From Cherax quadricarinatus (lineage: Eukaryota; Arthropoda; Malacostraca; Decapoda; Parastacidae), in NCBI RefSeq assembly GCF_038502225.1, contig NC_091298.1, positions 32,785,295 through 32,849,294 of the forward strand: a stretch of DNA of 64,000 nt, read 5' to 3'. The notes under the pieces were generated by a model. That model was not told the origin of the DNA and ran no database searches. It saw only the letters and a list, made by a program, of their open reading frames with translations. The position numbers and the translations under genes are program-made. Shown here piece after piece: positions 1 to 10,099 of the stretch; positions within the stretch are counted from its first letter, which is position 1, and the number at the start of each line of letters is the position of its first letter.

Positions 1-18
1 GAGCCTTAACTTGTTTAA

Positions 19-751
19 TATGCAAAACATCCACACTTATATTGTGCCTACTACACATACAGAACATTATACTCCAACATTAACCCTCCTCTCAAACTCC
101 TACTTAATAACTGCAACAGAATCCGCAGGCATAACACAAGGCACAAATCCCTCTTCCATATCCCTCATGCCTATCTCTCCCTATGCAAAAATGCTAAATA
201 CATAAAAGGCCTGAAGACCTGGAATTCATTGCCAGAACACACTAAAGGACCCCTGCAGCCTGCAAATCAATTTAATGTCTTACTTAAAAATCACCTCATC
301 GCCCAAAATTAACCAAACACTATACTCAACACTTACCAATTACTCAAAAAAAATCCTAAATATTTTATGACTACTCATCTATATCATCATTTACTTCAAA
401 CTTAAAATTGCTTCAATTTCATTATTATAAATTGCACTTGATGATTTCTCATCTATATAATCACTTCCTCAGACTTAAAATTGTTTCAACTTCATTGTTT
501 TAAATTGTGCTCAACTGTAATACTGTATTATCATGTATCAAAACTGTAATTTTTCTCTACCTAACTTATAAAACCCTCATAGCTCGAACTAATAGAATAT
601 CCAGTTTACTTGTATCTATTGTAACTCACCTAATGACCATTTGTACAAATTACAGCAATGTATTGCCCAGTTAATCTTAAGTTAGTCTTAAGTTTGCCCG
701 AAATCCTCTGCATATAAAAGGGCTTTTGGCCTCTTTATATGCTAAAAGAAA

Positions 752-788
<37 letters not shown>
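19..788 (+). mobile_element. 3' end of a truncated non-LTR retrotransposon with ATT tail
   Basis: Frame 1 is open from about 19 to a stop at 310-312 and ends in a C-terminal block typical of LINE ORF2 proteins: a run near 'GLKTWNSLPEH' followed by 'FNVLLKNHLIAQN' and stop. About 440 bp of non-coding 3' UTR follows, then an ATT microsatellite that would be the LINE tail. The upstream part, including RT and endonuclease, lies outside the window or is lost to 5' truncation, so the clade cannot be fixed (Jockey/I/CR1-like). The UTR at 693-727 resembles the 3' tail of the SINE at 2.8-3.1 kb. The copy is non-functional. Confidence 0.7.
752..788. repeat. (ATT)n microsatellite, LINE tail
   Basis: About twelve ATT units directly abut the LINE 3' UTR, which fits a 3' tail made by target-primed reverse transcription. 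Confidence 0.9.
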
Positions 789-2190
789 GTATCATCCCAC
801 TTCAGAAAGCACATCTAGTTAAGTAATGCAAAATATTGCTGTACCGGTTTGTTATTAAGGGGCAGAAGAGTACCTAAACACTCCATTAATAATATCAAAC
901 ATCTATTAACACGAGTGTTAAAATTTTGAAACTGATCAGAAGAGGCTTTCTATTGTCTCCTGGAAACCAGTTTCAGGAATGATCTATACAAAAGTGAGCA
1001 AAGGTCTTCCTGCACTTACCATTTGTACCACAGACCTTTGCTCAGTAATAGTTGACCATGGCTGGAAGTATTAAAAGATAATGGTGGAGGAAGTTAGTGG
1101 TAGCTGAGAACACTGGTGATCCGTGTGTCGGGTCTGGCACAAAGTTTCTAAGAGTTCACTTAACTTGTGAAAATTAAAAAAAATGCCGCAAAAACTCGAG
1201 TTTTTCGAAAGTTCTTCATTTTTTGAAGTTTTGTTCTTTTTCCTTTTCTTTCTCTGCATTCTTTTAAGAATGTGTTGCAACACAATTGTCCTCAAAGATT
1301 TGTTAAGTTATGCCATGGATTAAGGAAAGATCCTAGACTTCACCTTACGAAACAGACAAAGCAAATGCGATAATAATTATGTACTAGGTAGATTATAGGG
1401 TAAAAATAAATAGGATATTATAAAACAGGGAAACTCACGCGCCTCTTACGTTTTTTCTTAAAAATCGATAACTTTAGTAAAATTATTTATTTAAAATTTA
1501 TGTGATTAAAAAAACAAACTTTCTTTTATTAATGAAGCCTATCAGCACTGAAAAATTGAAGCCTATCAGGAAAGGCATTGTGCAGTAATTGATGCGAAAC
1601 CACCAAATCTAAATTTTTTATCAATTCCACTAAAATTTCAAATCTGCACCTGAACAGTCCAACCTTATAGAGCGTCTTCCGTCTTATGGGATGTATTGGA
1701 GATAATATTTTGAAGCAATAAGATGGAACATTCTTCAATTTTTGAGCGGAAACCAATTTCACTATTTTGTAATAAAATTGGCAGATTGGGACATTTGCAG
1801 CTCAATACCAATGCGAACCTCACTTTCTGGATACACCAGGACATTTGAAGCTGATCAAAACAGGGATTCTTTAGTTGTTACTGGGATTCCGACCATTCCA
1901 AGTGTCATGAAAAAAAGTACACAAACAAATTTGCAAACACAAACTCAACTCACTGAGTACGATCCTGACATAAAATCCGTCACCCACTAAATATTAAACC
2001 CGTTCAAAAGAGATAAATTCAGATATATTTATAGTGATTTAACGATAATAAAAATCTCACAGTTTTGAGCATAAAATTGGCAGATGCGCACTTACACACT
2101 TGCGCACCTACCCGTCACCAACGAATTTGACGCTACGTTGGTTTGACGCTACGCTGCACAGTCTCTGAAGTTGTCAGAGCGTTTCCAGGG
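789..2190. other. AT-rich non-coding stretch, no gene seen
   Basis: The frames are short (under 85 codons) and show no recognisable domain. The stretch holds scattered copies of the degenerate GAAGCTGATCAGA-type repeat (about 921-950, 1551-1580 and 1842-1895) and AAAATTGG boxes at about 1774 and 2073. No promoter, tRNA or splice structure is convincing. Confidence 0.5.
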
Positions 2191-2194
2191 TAAT

Positions 2195-2232
2195 AACTTT
2201 GTAAATGGTCCAAGTCGAACCGAAACGTCGTC
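2195..2232 (+). ncRNA. Hammerhead-like relic, degenerate core
   Basis: The layout matches the better hammerhead motifs in this window: a short 5' stem I strand, a 7-nt core, an extra A, a hairpin (GGUCC facing GAACC, one pair broken), then GAA, palindromic ACGU, one base and GUC. The core reads UUUGUAA instead of CUGAUGA, losing G5 and A6, so catalysis is not expected. The surrounding ~75 bp (2195-2270) recurs inverted at the window end. I read it as a decayed member of the same repeat superfamily. Confidence 0.4.
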
Positions 2233-2720
2233 GTAAGCTCCTCTCTTCTATGTGCGAGTTACTTGTGTAACGTTTCCAGGGTGCTGGGAATGGGTTCGAC
2301 AACAGTGATCATAAGGCACTCGTATGGGATAATTTTAAAGAGAATCTGGGCATTGTTATCTTACATCAGTGTTGAATATTTGAAGCTAGTCTGATGAGAC
2401 CCTCTCAAAGTTATGATCAAAATAAGGAAGGAAACATGAAAGAAGAAAAAGAGAAAAAGATATATTACGTCAAGTGCGCGATTCCAGAAAGGAATCACTG
2501 TGTCTCAAGGCACGCGATTGGAAAACTGCAAAATGCGGCAAAAGTTGTTAATGCAGTTAAATATTAGCGTTGAAGATTTCAGGAGAATCAGATTAGGCAT
2601 TTATAACTCAACGTATCAAAACTAATATCGAAATTTATTCAGTGTGAAAAGTAAATTACAACACCAGCAACCAAACTCTAATTTAGACCACTCGAAGAGA
2701 TCAAAAAACAAATACACAAG

Positions 2721-2745
2721 CATACTACTACTACTACTACTACTA

Positions 2746-2831
<86 letters not shown>
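2721..2831. repeat. Compound (CTA)n-(ATA)n microsatellite
   Basis: CTA repeats pass into AAT/ATA repeats directly beside the 3' end of the minus-strand SINE, so the ATT part is probably its tail. The CTA part is a later expansion or the target. Confidence 0.9.
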
Positions 2832-3110
2832 TCTTTATTTCTACAAGTACATCAATGACATACTGCTAAACAGAAAGCCGTCTTTTATGCAAAGTATTCC
2901 GAACAAATTAGGTCAGTTTTGTCCCAGGATGCAACCCACACCAGTCGACTAACACCCAGGTACCCATCTTATACTCATGGGTGAACATGGACAGCAGGTA
3001 TCTTATGGAAACACGTCCTAATGTTTTCCATCCGTACCGGAAATTCGAACTCCGGTTTTAGTGTGTGAGGTGAGTGCGCTAGCGACAGAGCTAGCATAAA
3101 TAAAGCCATA
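2832..3110 (-). mobile_element. tRNA-derived SINE, nearly complete
   Basis: Read on the minus strand, the element has a tRNA-like head with a box A-like stretch (TAGCTCTGTCGCTAGCG) and a good box B (GAGTTCGAATTTCC, about 3044-3060). A body follows with the 'ACCTGGGTGTTAGTCGACTGG' block, then a 3' tail that resembles the 3' UTR of the LINE at 1-788 and ends in AATAAAGATATT plus ATT repeats. RNA polymerase III transcription from the internal boxes is the expected mode. The same body with a different tail occurs at 32.6-32.9 kb. Confidence 0.75.
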
Positions 3111-5095
3111 ATAAAGTCATCAGCATGTAGGACTTAACCTAATCAGATACGAGATTCAGAAATTATCGCATGTAAAGCAGTATTTCCGTTTTTCCAGTTT
3201 CTTCCACAAAAAAAAAGAAAACTATTATTTACAGAAGCCAAAATCAATCCATTCTTTCCTCTAAGTAAGACTGACTCACCACCATTTAAGAAAGTAAGTA
3301 CTGTATGTAAGTAGGTAAGCTTTATGTAGGTTTACTGCTTATAAAATTGAATTTTTAACAATGGTTTTGAAAGCACAGAGATGTTAAAGACACGTGAAAT
3401 AATATTGAGTTGATTTAATCTAGTATAATTAAAAATGAAAAATACCGACCTTTTTCTGACAGGAAGAAATATTCTCCAATTATTTCACAGAAACTAATTT
3501 GAATGATTAAATCCGTTCACGGTAACTTTGACAACCTAACATCAAGAGATTGTTGCCTTTGAGGATAACACATCAACATTACAAGTTTAAAGTTCACTAA
3601 ATGATGCATTTTCCAGCTATTGCACAGAATGCAACAAAATTAGCGCCTGAACATGAAACGTTCCAGTCATGTCATATGATACATTAGCCATTGATGATCG
3701 ATGAATCAATCAGAGAAAAATGCTAAACACTTTAATCAGAGAAAAACGTTAGTGCTTCGACTGAAGCAAGGGGAAAATATGTGCAATTCCATGGATCAAA
3801 AGCCCCTCACCAGCATCAAGGCAAATAAAGCGATAAGATAAAATTATGCCGTCTAATTTCGAGTTTAAAAGTGGCAAAATAGCACCTACCTACTGTTGTG
3901 TAGGATACATATGTACTGAAATTTTGAAGGAGATCAGAGGAGCCTGTCTCCATCTCCAACACGGAAACAGAATTCGGGAATCACATATGTAGCATTGTGG
4001 CCAGGGCACCACGCATGCAAGTAGTTCCGTCAGTCTTACCTAAGATACATTACACTGTCAATGAAAATTAGAAGCCGATCGAATAAGGCGTCCGTGAGTA
4101 ATTAACGAAATTTTCTGAGACAGCAAACTGAAAATTGTTGTGGGGAATGTTCCGAGAACCGGAAGGAATCTCTTCGTTAAATTGAAACGCAGCATTAATT
4201 AAGCCTCTGGTTTTAATTTGCTCCAGTTTTCTCTTTTCATTTACATTCTATTTAAAATTTCCCAAACACCTGTAAGAAAAAAAAATATGATCATGATATT
4301 TTTTAAATACAATTCGATAAATCTGGCAGCACCACAGACCAACATTAATACAAAAAATACTTCCTATGTAGATACGTAGAGAGTTTGAAGATAATCAGAA
4401 AAGGTATTCAGTTTGCTTAATAAAATTGGTAAGTTGAGATATACACTTCTCAAAGTGAGCGACAATCTGTATCTTAATAAAATCCATCAACGGGAAATGG
4501 TTGAAGCTGATCAGAAAAGACTTTCACTAATAATTAATCTGATTCCAACTATTCGCATATAACGAGGCTAAACTTATGATGTGTCATCTTTCATTAAGAC
4601 TCCGTCATCAGAATAAGTGTCAGTAAGAAGAGGCATTCTTTAGTTGCTGAATGAATTATTAATATTTCTATTAATTCAATAAAATTGGGAAATCGGGACT
4701 CATGCATCCTAGTAGCAGAGTGACCCATGTGGTGAAAAATTAAAACCGATCAGATAAATCATTATTCAGTTACGGCAGGGATTCGAACGATTTTAAGTTT
4801 GTTTTACTATTTTACTACAACAAATTTTCCTGCACGTAAATAAAATTTATAGATAATATGCTGGCAATAAGATGCATCAGCCACCAGTTTACTTCTTCTG
4901 AAGCCCTTCAGAAGACTAAACCGAAAATTATTTAATGTGATTTGAAAGAAATAAAAATTCACACTATTTTACACTTAAATCATCAGATCTGCATTTACTC
5001 ATTGGAATTCCACTCTTCGTCGTCGTCTAATTTTTAAGTACCTTTTTCTGAACATCTGAAGCTATGAAACAGAGGGTTTTGGAAGTTATTCGAAG
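3111..5095. other. Non-coding, AT-rich, no gene seen
   Basis: No frame has a recognisable domain. It contains further copies of the GATCAGA-type repeat and a 45-bp piece (about 3782-3828) matching the dispersed repeat at 56.55-56.70 kb. Otherwise nothing is identifiable. Confidence 0.5.
3782..3828 (+). repeat. Short fragment of the repeat seen at 56.55 kb
   Basis: The stretch with CAATTCC, GGATCAAAAGCCCCTCACC and AGCATCAAGG closely matches 56,650-56,690. It is a shared dispersed repeat of unknown class, here without its flanks. Confidence 0.6.
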
Positions 5096-5100
5096 TAAAC

Positions 5101-5183
5101 CATACAACGGGCGGGATTGAACCCGCGGTCAGAGAGTCTCAAAACTCCAGACCGTCGCGTTAGCCACTGGACCAGCTAGCCAC
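5101..5183 (-). mobile_element. tRNA-like SINE head, inverted partner 1
   Basis: The minus strand carries a box A-like TAGCTGGTCCAGTGG (5164-5178) and a box B GGTTCAATCCC (5113-5123) with tRNA-like spacing of about 80 bp. It lacks a convincing full cloverleaf and sits in repetitive DNA, so it is a SINE head and not a tRNA gene. A plus-strand partner lies about 70 bp away. Confidence 0.65.
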
Positions 5184-5224
5184 AATAAGATTCGTCCAAC
5201 TAGGTATATTTCTACACCATAGGA

Positions 5225-5345
5225 AGGTTAGCATAGGCACCACTGTGACCGCGGGTTCAAACCCGCCCATGGTATGGTTTGTTTGCAATCGTGTCATTAC
5301 GATTTCGTGAGTCAAGTTATTCGAAGTACTGAAGCATTCTGGGAA
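5225..5345 (+). mobile_element. tRNA-like SINE fragment, inverted partner 2
   Basis: Box B GGTTCAAACCC (5254-5264) is flanked by CGCG...CGCC, followed by a body that includes GGTATGGTTTG and CGTGTCATTACGATTTCG. The end 'CAAGTTATTCGAAGTA' also appears, unreversed, beside partner 1 (about 5083-5099). Together the two copies could fold as a hairpin. Confidence 0.6.
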
Positions 5346-5349
5346 TGGG

Positions 5350-6150
5350 TTCAACAATTTTGATCATTAATTTTGATTATAGCACATATAACCATGCCTT
5401 TTGTTCCTAGTTATCGTACACAAGTCTTGAAAATTTGAAGCCAATTGGAAGAGTTATTTTCTAGTGGCATAAAATCGAAAAGTTGAAGTGAAAAAAAGAA
5501 GAAAAAAAATCGGGTATATAATAAAAATGTCTTGATTATCACTTAAAGATCCCTCTTCATGGATGACATATAATATTTGCTTCTTCTCAGTGTGACGGGG
5601 GGGGGGGTAAACTTTCATGCAACTGCTCATAATTTTGAGTGACTGTATGAATGGTGTTGGTTGGTTGTCTGTGTAAAGCGCTTGTTACGGAGAAATATCT
5701 CTTGCCACAGTACTCTCTTGGGTAGCAGGTGATGTGTGGTGCTGGAGATCGAGAGTCTCTTCACTACCCAGCTTCTTGATGATCGTAAGTATTCGTTCCT
5801 CTGTGTAAATGTTGGTTTCTCTTTTTCGCACCTGTTGCCTGTCTTGGTTTGTGGAACATTAAATTTTTATATTATTCTCTCACCTATCTTTGAAGCTTTC
5901 ATTTTACTCATTTATTGAACCACCTGTTATGTTGGTAACTGCTGTATACGTGATTCTTGTCCATAGCCAGTGTGTTGTGATTGGCCCAGCAAGACTCCGA
6001 GGGTTAAGATGCCTGTGTATCTTTGACAGAAAAATATGAATGATTTAATTAACTTTACCTTCTTAATTTTATGGAAGGCTACAATGTATGTGTGAGAGAT
6101 TGTTATTCTGTTAACTGTTTCTTCTAATATGTCACCGCCAGCTCGGTTCA
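5350..6150. other. Non-coding stretch with a G homopolymer, no gene seen
   Basis: Short frames only. It includes an 11-G run (5597-5607). A piece at 5340-5365 (GGGAATGGGTTCAACAA...TGATCAT) is shared with 2287-2312. No gene can be supported. Confidence 0.5.
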
Positions 6151-6195
6151 AAGTTGGAAATATAAACACATATGCAGTATAATGTGTTCCTTTAC

Positions 6196-6234
6196 TGACA
6201 ACGTTTCGCCCACACAGTGGGCTTTATCAAGTCA
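6196..6234 (-). ncRNA. Hammerhead ribozyme motif, U3-A8 variant
   Basis: On the minus strand, a 4-bp stem I (UGAC at 6231-6234 with GUCA at 6196-6199) encloses core UUGAUAA (6224-6230) and an extra A. A 6-bp stem II follows (GCCCAC with GUGGGC, loop UGU), then GAA (6205-6207), self-complementary ACGU (6201-6204) and cleavage-site base U (6200). The normal core is CUGAUGA. The two changes, C3 to U and G8 to A, would keep the essential 3-8 pair as U-A. Stem III is absent within one molecule, so a dimer formed through ACGU is the likely active state. Activity is inferred, not shown. Confidence 0.6.
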
Positions 6235-6245
6235 CAAACAGATCT

Positions 6246-6358
6246 GTAGGTAAGACGCATAGGCAACAGTTAGGCAACTTTATTCCGAATAAAGTTGCCT
6301 AACTGTTGCCTATGTGTCTTACCTACCAACCTGTCGGTATTGTATACCATTTTGATGT
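6246..6358. mobile_element. Nested 113-bp foldback insertion with 14-bp TSD
   Basis: TCACAAACAGATCT occurs at 6232-6245 and 6359-6372, bracketing the insert. The insert is dominated by a near-perfect palindrome (about 6247-6328) whose arms contain AGACGCATAGGCAACAGTT and its complement, followed by ACCTGTCGGTATTGTATACC. It looks like an inverted tail pair of another Penelope-like repeat inserted into a Penelope-like terminal repeat. Confidence 0.65.
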
Positions 6359-6394
6359 TCACAAACAGATCTACCTGGGTAGAAGGTACGTGAG

Positions 6395-6402
6395 TATTTA
6401 TA
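6395..6402 (-). promoter_or_regulatory. TATA box of Penelope-like terminal repeat
   Basis: The minus strand reads TATAAATA, about 45 bp upstream of the hammerhead core if the nested insertion is ignored. It is plausible as a pol II core promoter and parallels the TATA box of the 17.8-18.3 kb element. Confidence 0.4.
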
Positions 6403-6420
6403 GTGTGAAGTCAGGCTGAG

Positions 6421-6556
6421 AATGCTGTGTCAGGTGGAGAATGCTGCATGTGACAATCTACCGAGTAGGGTGATGGAGTCTAATACCTTGGGCAGCTTGG
6501 ATAAGTGTATGAGTAGACCTTCTGCAGTGTTCCTCCATTCTTATGTTCTTATATGG
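6421..6556 (+). mobile_element. CR1-B 3'-end fragment
   Basis: This carries 'TLGSLDKCMS', the C-terminal end of the CR1 ORF2 (compare 'TLGSFKFRLDKYMS' at 19.3 kb). The CR1 3' terminus CTTCTGCAGTGTTCCTCC and a TTATGTTCTTAT tail follow. It is heavily 5'-truncated and has an internal deletion. Confidence 0.75.
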
Positions 6557-6803
6557 GATAACGATGAAGAAGTTTCTTGGCGAGGGGTTCAGCTATGTTA
6601 TAAAAGCCGTTGTTCAAAGTTGCAGATAATGATTTACTCAAGCCTGTGTGTTCACTTACACTTTACCGTATTGAATTCCGAGCCTTACACCTCTCATTAA
6701 AGTACTTTGGGTGTCTATTTTAAGCTTATGGTGGTGACAATCTGTTACTTCAGTGAATGTCCATTCACGTCACATTTAATCATTGTGGGTCCGAGTCCGT
6801 CTG

Positions 6804-6955
6804 CACCGTTATGAACAGGTTCATACTACTTGCTGGTGTTAGACCATCATGAACAGGTCCATACCACTTGCTGTTGTTACACTGTCATGAACAGGTCCAT
6901 ACCTCTTGCTGGTGTTGGACCGTCATGAACAGGTCTATACCACTTGCTGATGTTG
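6804..6955 (+). repeat. 38-bp tandem repeat, four copies
   Basis: Four tandem units contain ATGAACAGGT, CATAC and ACTTGCTG, with 2-6 differences each. There is no coding meaning. Confidence 0.8.
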
Positions 6956-7176
6956 TGTATTCACATACCTAACCTGTGATCCACTTTCACAATTTATGCT
7001 TATTTTTCCATTTGATTCAGTTAGGAAATACATCATGTTTGTGTTCTTTCTATCAGGTAAATTGTAAGAATTGTCATCCTCATATCTTTATGTTTAATGT
7101 GTATTTTCCAGTTATAATTTTCGTAAGAAAGTCCTAAAGCCAAGACAGCACAATGTTACCAGCAAGAAACAGGTTG

Positions 7177-7395
7177 TCACTCACTGAAATATTCTGCTGC
7201 TTCAGTGGTGAAGATAGCCTTCCTTTTCAGTTTTACATCATTCACAAGAAACAAAAACATTTCTGATCCTAATACTGATCGTTGTGGAGCCCAACCTGTT
7301 ACACTTCCCCATTCTGACCTTTCTTCCTGGACAATCACTCTTCTTCTAAGTTGTTCTTCATCCTTCATGGTCACAACGTTCTCGTCCAGCTCCAT
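7177..7395 (-). pseudogene. LINE reverse transcriptase fragment
   Basis: The minus-strand peptide carries RRRVIVQEERSEWGSVT followed by a decayed [10 protein letters not shown] motif (read as GWAPQRSVLGS) and FLFLVNDV. This is the RT block between motif A and the YADD box in CR1-type LINEs. Only about 70 codons remain and no ADD box follows. Confidence 0.65.
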
Positions 7396-7399
7396 GATT

Positions 7400-9840
7400 T
7401 TTCAATCATTGCTCATCAGTTGCTTCCCTGCTCCTTGTTATGATTGTAATGTTCCGGGTGGCTCTGGTCAGTAGTATAGTATATGTGCTGTGTCAAGGCG
7501 CATTTCTGGTGTAGGCACTGCAGGGGACTCATATCTCTACATCTCCTCAGCAGTTATTCTGGTGAGGTGTAGTGTAAGGAGACTGAGCCATGATGCGCAC
7601 AACCACACAAACGTATATATTCACCCAGACTGAAAATATTTTTATGGCCATTTAGAGAAAACGTAGAGAAGAAATAAGGCTTTTCTTTATTAACAGGCAG
7701 AACAAGAAGCCATAATTCTAAACTAAGAAAAATTGGTTCTGAAAGCACACTGAAAATAATTATTGATAGGGGAGGGGGTGTGAGGGGTTGCAGAATTTTG
7801 AATAACATTTTTTCGGTCAAATAAAACATGAACGAAGTTCTACATATTAACCAAAAATATGTAGTCTTATAGATAACCATCGACATGTAATCTTCTGTCA
7901 AGTGATAACCTGACAGCCAGTGCACGTGTGCTCTCTCTCTGTCTACGTAAACAAATTTAAATTTATATTCGAGAACATATTTTTATGCAAATCACATAAT
8001 CATAAGTTGTATAAAACTTTAATCATTACGCATATTTCTTATAAATTTTATGCAAAAGGCTCTGGGTATTTTATATAGCTGCCCAGAGACTTTTATGGGC
8101 TGTTTTGTGAGGCTAAATTATGCACAACCAGTGAAATACTTCGCGAAAGAAATTTTAACGAAAATAAATATTAAATAGATTAACACTAGCAGTAAATAGT
8201 GGTAAGTCAGGTAAGACAATTATGGTAATTTGACAGTATAATCAGATATCACTTAAAGATTCTATAATTTTCTTACCTCCTCGCCCCTTCCATGGTAAAT
8301 AGTTGAAAAAAATATGATTTTGTATATACGTTAAGTAAATTAACTATTTCCAAAAAAATTAAGGAAAAACACTAGCTAACCAGAATTGATTTTTTTTAGT
8401 ACATAACGCAGAAAAAAAAATAGAGAAATAGCCACCTATTATTGAGAAACTTATGTTAAATGTATATATTAGATGGCAGACTTAAGAGGCTGTGTCAGTA
8501 AACCGCATGTGACGACATTCTCAAGCTCTCAGTAGTGGCCTATTGCGGAGCAGCGAAGGAGCAAACAGCTTATCTGGTCTTGGCTTTGATCCTTCCTTGA
8601 GGAATCTGAAACACAGCTGACTGTGAAATGGGTGCGGTTGTGTATATAGCGAGATACTGAATGGCAGTACATGAGGGACCATGGCGATTACAGATGTGTT
8701 AAGGAAAAGTCCAGTTGACTGAGGTATAACATGAAGGACTGATCACGTGTTGCAACTTCTGTGAAGTTCAAGAAAAAGTGTTCACCATAAAGGCATTAGA
8801 GGATGGTTTTTATTATACAAATAAGATATTAAGTAACTCTAAGACATATTATACACTTTATGCGAAATTACTTTAATATTTGCTTTTCGATATCGATTGT
8901 CAGAGTGAAAGTAGCATCGAGCATATCCTGAACGCAAAACTCAAAGCATGAAAGATGCGTGTGTAGTATGCTATTGACTTACACTTTCTAAGTTCTCTAC
9001 ACTCCAATGACTTTTGAAAAACTTTTATTTTTTTTGTGAAATTTTGAAGGTATGCCCAATCATTGTTTTTTCTTATGAGCTATTGGGAACCACCCTTTCC
9101 CAAGTCTAGAACTATGGTGCTTCATGTCTCGCCTTCTTACTTCCTCCCAGGAATCACCAATGAGACTCTTGTTATGTCCCTGACTATTAGACAGAGGCGC
9201 CATAATTTATTTAACTCTCCTGAGAGTGTTCTTAAATTGATAAAATTTAGTCCTTTTTGAGGTCTAAGAACGACGGACTTAAGCGCACGGTGACCAAAAA
9301 TTATTTCCTTTCAGTGATATAAAATCGCATTGCTGTATTTATCATAACCAGAAAATCTTCATTAGTTGTTTGTAATTTTTAAGGTGTTCAAGTGTAATAC
9401 TCATGAATAATAAATGAAACATCGACATATTATTTAAATTTGTCATATAAATATATTGAAGACACTGCAGAATTTATATCTAAGGTGAGTAATAGAGTAT
9501 GTAGAGCAAATCTGAAATTTTACCTCAACATCTGTGTAAAAAGTTACAAAAATCGCTGGAGGATCAAAGAATTAGAGATTTTAAGTGACACAGACAAAAA
9601 CAGAAAGAATGAGTGCCAATATAAACAACAAAAGAATACATACATGAAGCATAGAAATTGAAAATTTCATAAAAATCTTTCATTAATATGCAACAGATAA
9701 AAAGTTAATATTTAGCGAAAATAAATACTCTTTGCTTTGCCCAAAGAAGATTCAAAGTGTATAAGACAAAGCCTAAACTGGACCGGAAGCAACTCACAGA
9801 AATTAATAGTTTATTAAGATTATGACCAGAATAATTGTCC
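7400..9840. other. AT-rich non-coding stretch, no gene seen
   Basis: Several frames reach 65-123 codons (7554-7925 minus, 9063-9260 plus, 9440-9661 plus) but show no known motif, no convincing codon bias and no neighbours. Nothing else is identifiable. Confidence 0.45.
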
Positions 9841-9845
9841 TGAAC

Positions 9846-9888
9846 ATTCTGATGAAGCCACTGTGTGAGAGAACGTTTCCTTAATAAA
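9846..9888 (+). ncRNA. Hammerhead-like relic plus AATAAA
   Basis: Core CUGAUGA (9849-9855), an extra A and the stem II left strand GCCA are intact. The right strand and GAA have four substitutions (AGAGAA instead of GCGAAA) and stem I no longer pairs. ACGU (9873-9876) and AATAAA (9883-9888) remain, followed by GATACCCA and GCACATGTGTCTAA as in the 16-kb copy. It is a decayed ribozyme-bearing Penelope-like end of about 9846-9920. Confidence 0.5.
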
Positions 9889-10099
9889 GATACCCAAGAG
9901 CTGCACATGTGTCTAATTTATCAAAGGGACTGTGGGGAACGAAGGAGTGAAACTGTATGCAGAGGCCCTATCAGACCATCGTGGAACCCGAGAAAAAAAA
10001 GAGGATCACATCAGGAACAATCGAGAGGACTGTAGAAAATGAAAGAGCTAAGCTATACGTGGAGGCTCTAACAGATCACAGTAGTGTCCAGGGAAAGCT

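Larger units (their letters stand above)
921..5445 (+). repeat. Dispersed degenerate repeat around (T)TTGAAGCTGATCAGA
   Basis: At least eight plus-strand copies of a weak motif (TTTGAAGC, TGATCAGA, then A/G-rich GGCATTC) occur at about 921, 1551, 1842, 3921, 4382, 4501, 4741 and 5431. Several are preceded 66-83 bp upstream by AAAATTGG followed by a G-rich box (1774, 4423, 4681). Two successive units near 4.4-4.8 kb are about 240-260 bp apart. I do not recognise the family. It may be an old, strongly diverged tandem or dispersed element. Confidence 0.45.
6177..6405 (-). mobile_element. Penelope-like terminal repeat with hammerhead motif, interrupted
   Basis: Read on the minus strand: a TATA box (6395-6402), about 45 bp of leader once the nested insert is removed, a hammerhead motif (6196-6234), then AGTAAAGG and an AT-rich tail. 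This order fits Penelope-type pLTRs, which are known to carry hammerhead motifs. A 113-bp foldback with a 14-bp duplication has landed just upstream of the ribozyme. No coding part is attached, so this is a solo or non-autonomous copy. Confidence 0.5.

Noticed and set aside
2393..2420. Another hammerhead core (CTGATGA at 2,394)
   Set aside because: No hairpin followed by GAAA and no closing stem I; a chance match.
5101..5183. Functional tRNA gene on the minus strand
   Set aside because: Box A and box B are good, but the arms do not form a convincing cloverleaf, and the same head belongs to dispersed SINE fragments nearby and elsewhere.
5736..5918. Host exon with a splice donor (GATCGTAAGT)
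   Set aside because: No homology, no partner exons and no acceptor in frame; one donor-like string is expected by chance.
7554..7925. 123-codon minus-strand frame
   Set aside because: No recognisable motif, no neighbours and AT-rich composition; the length alone is not enough evidence.
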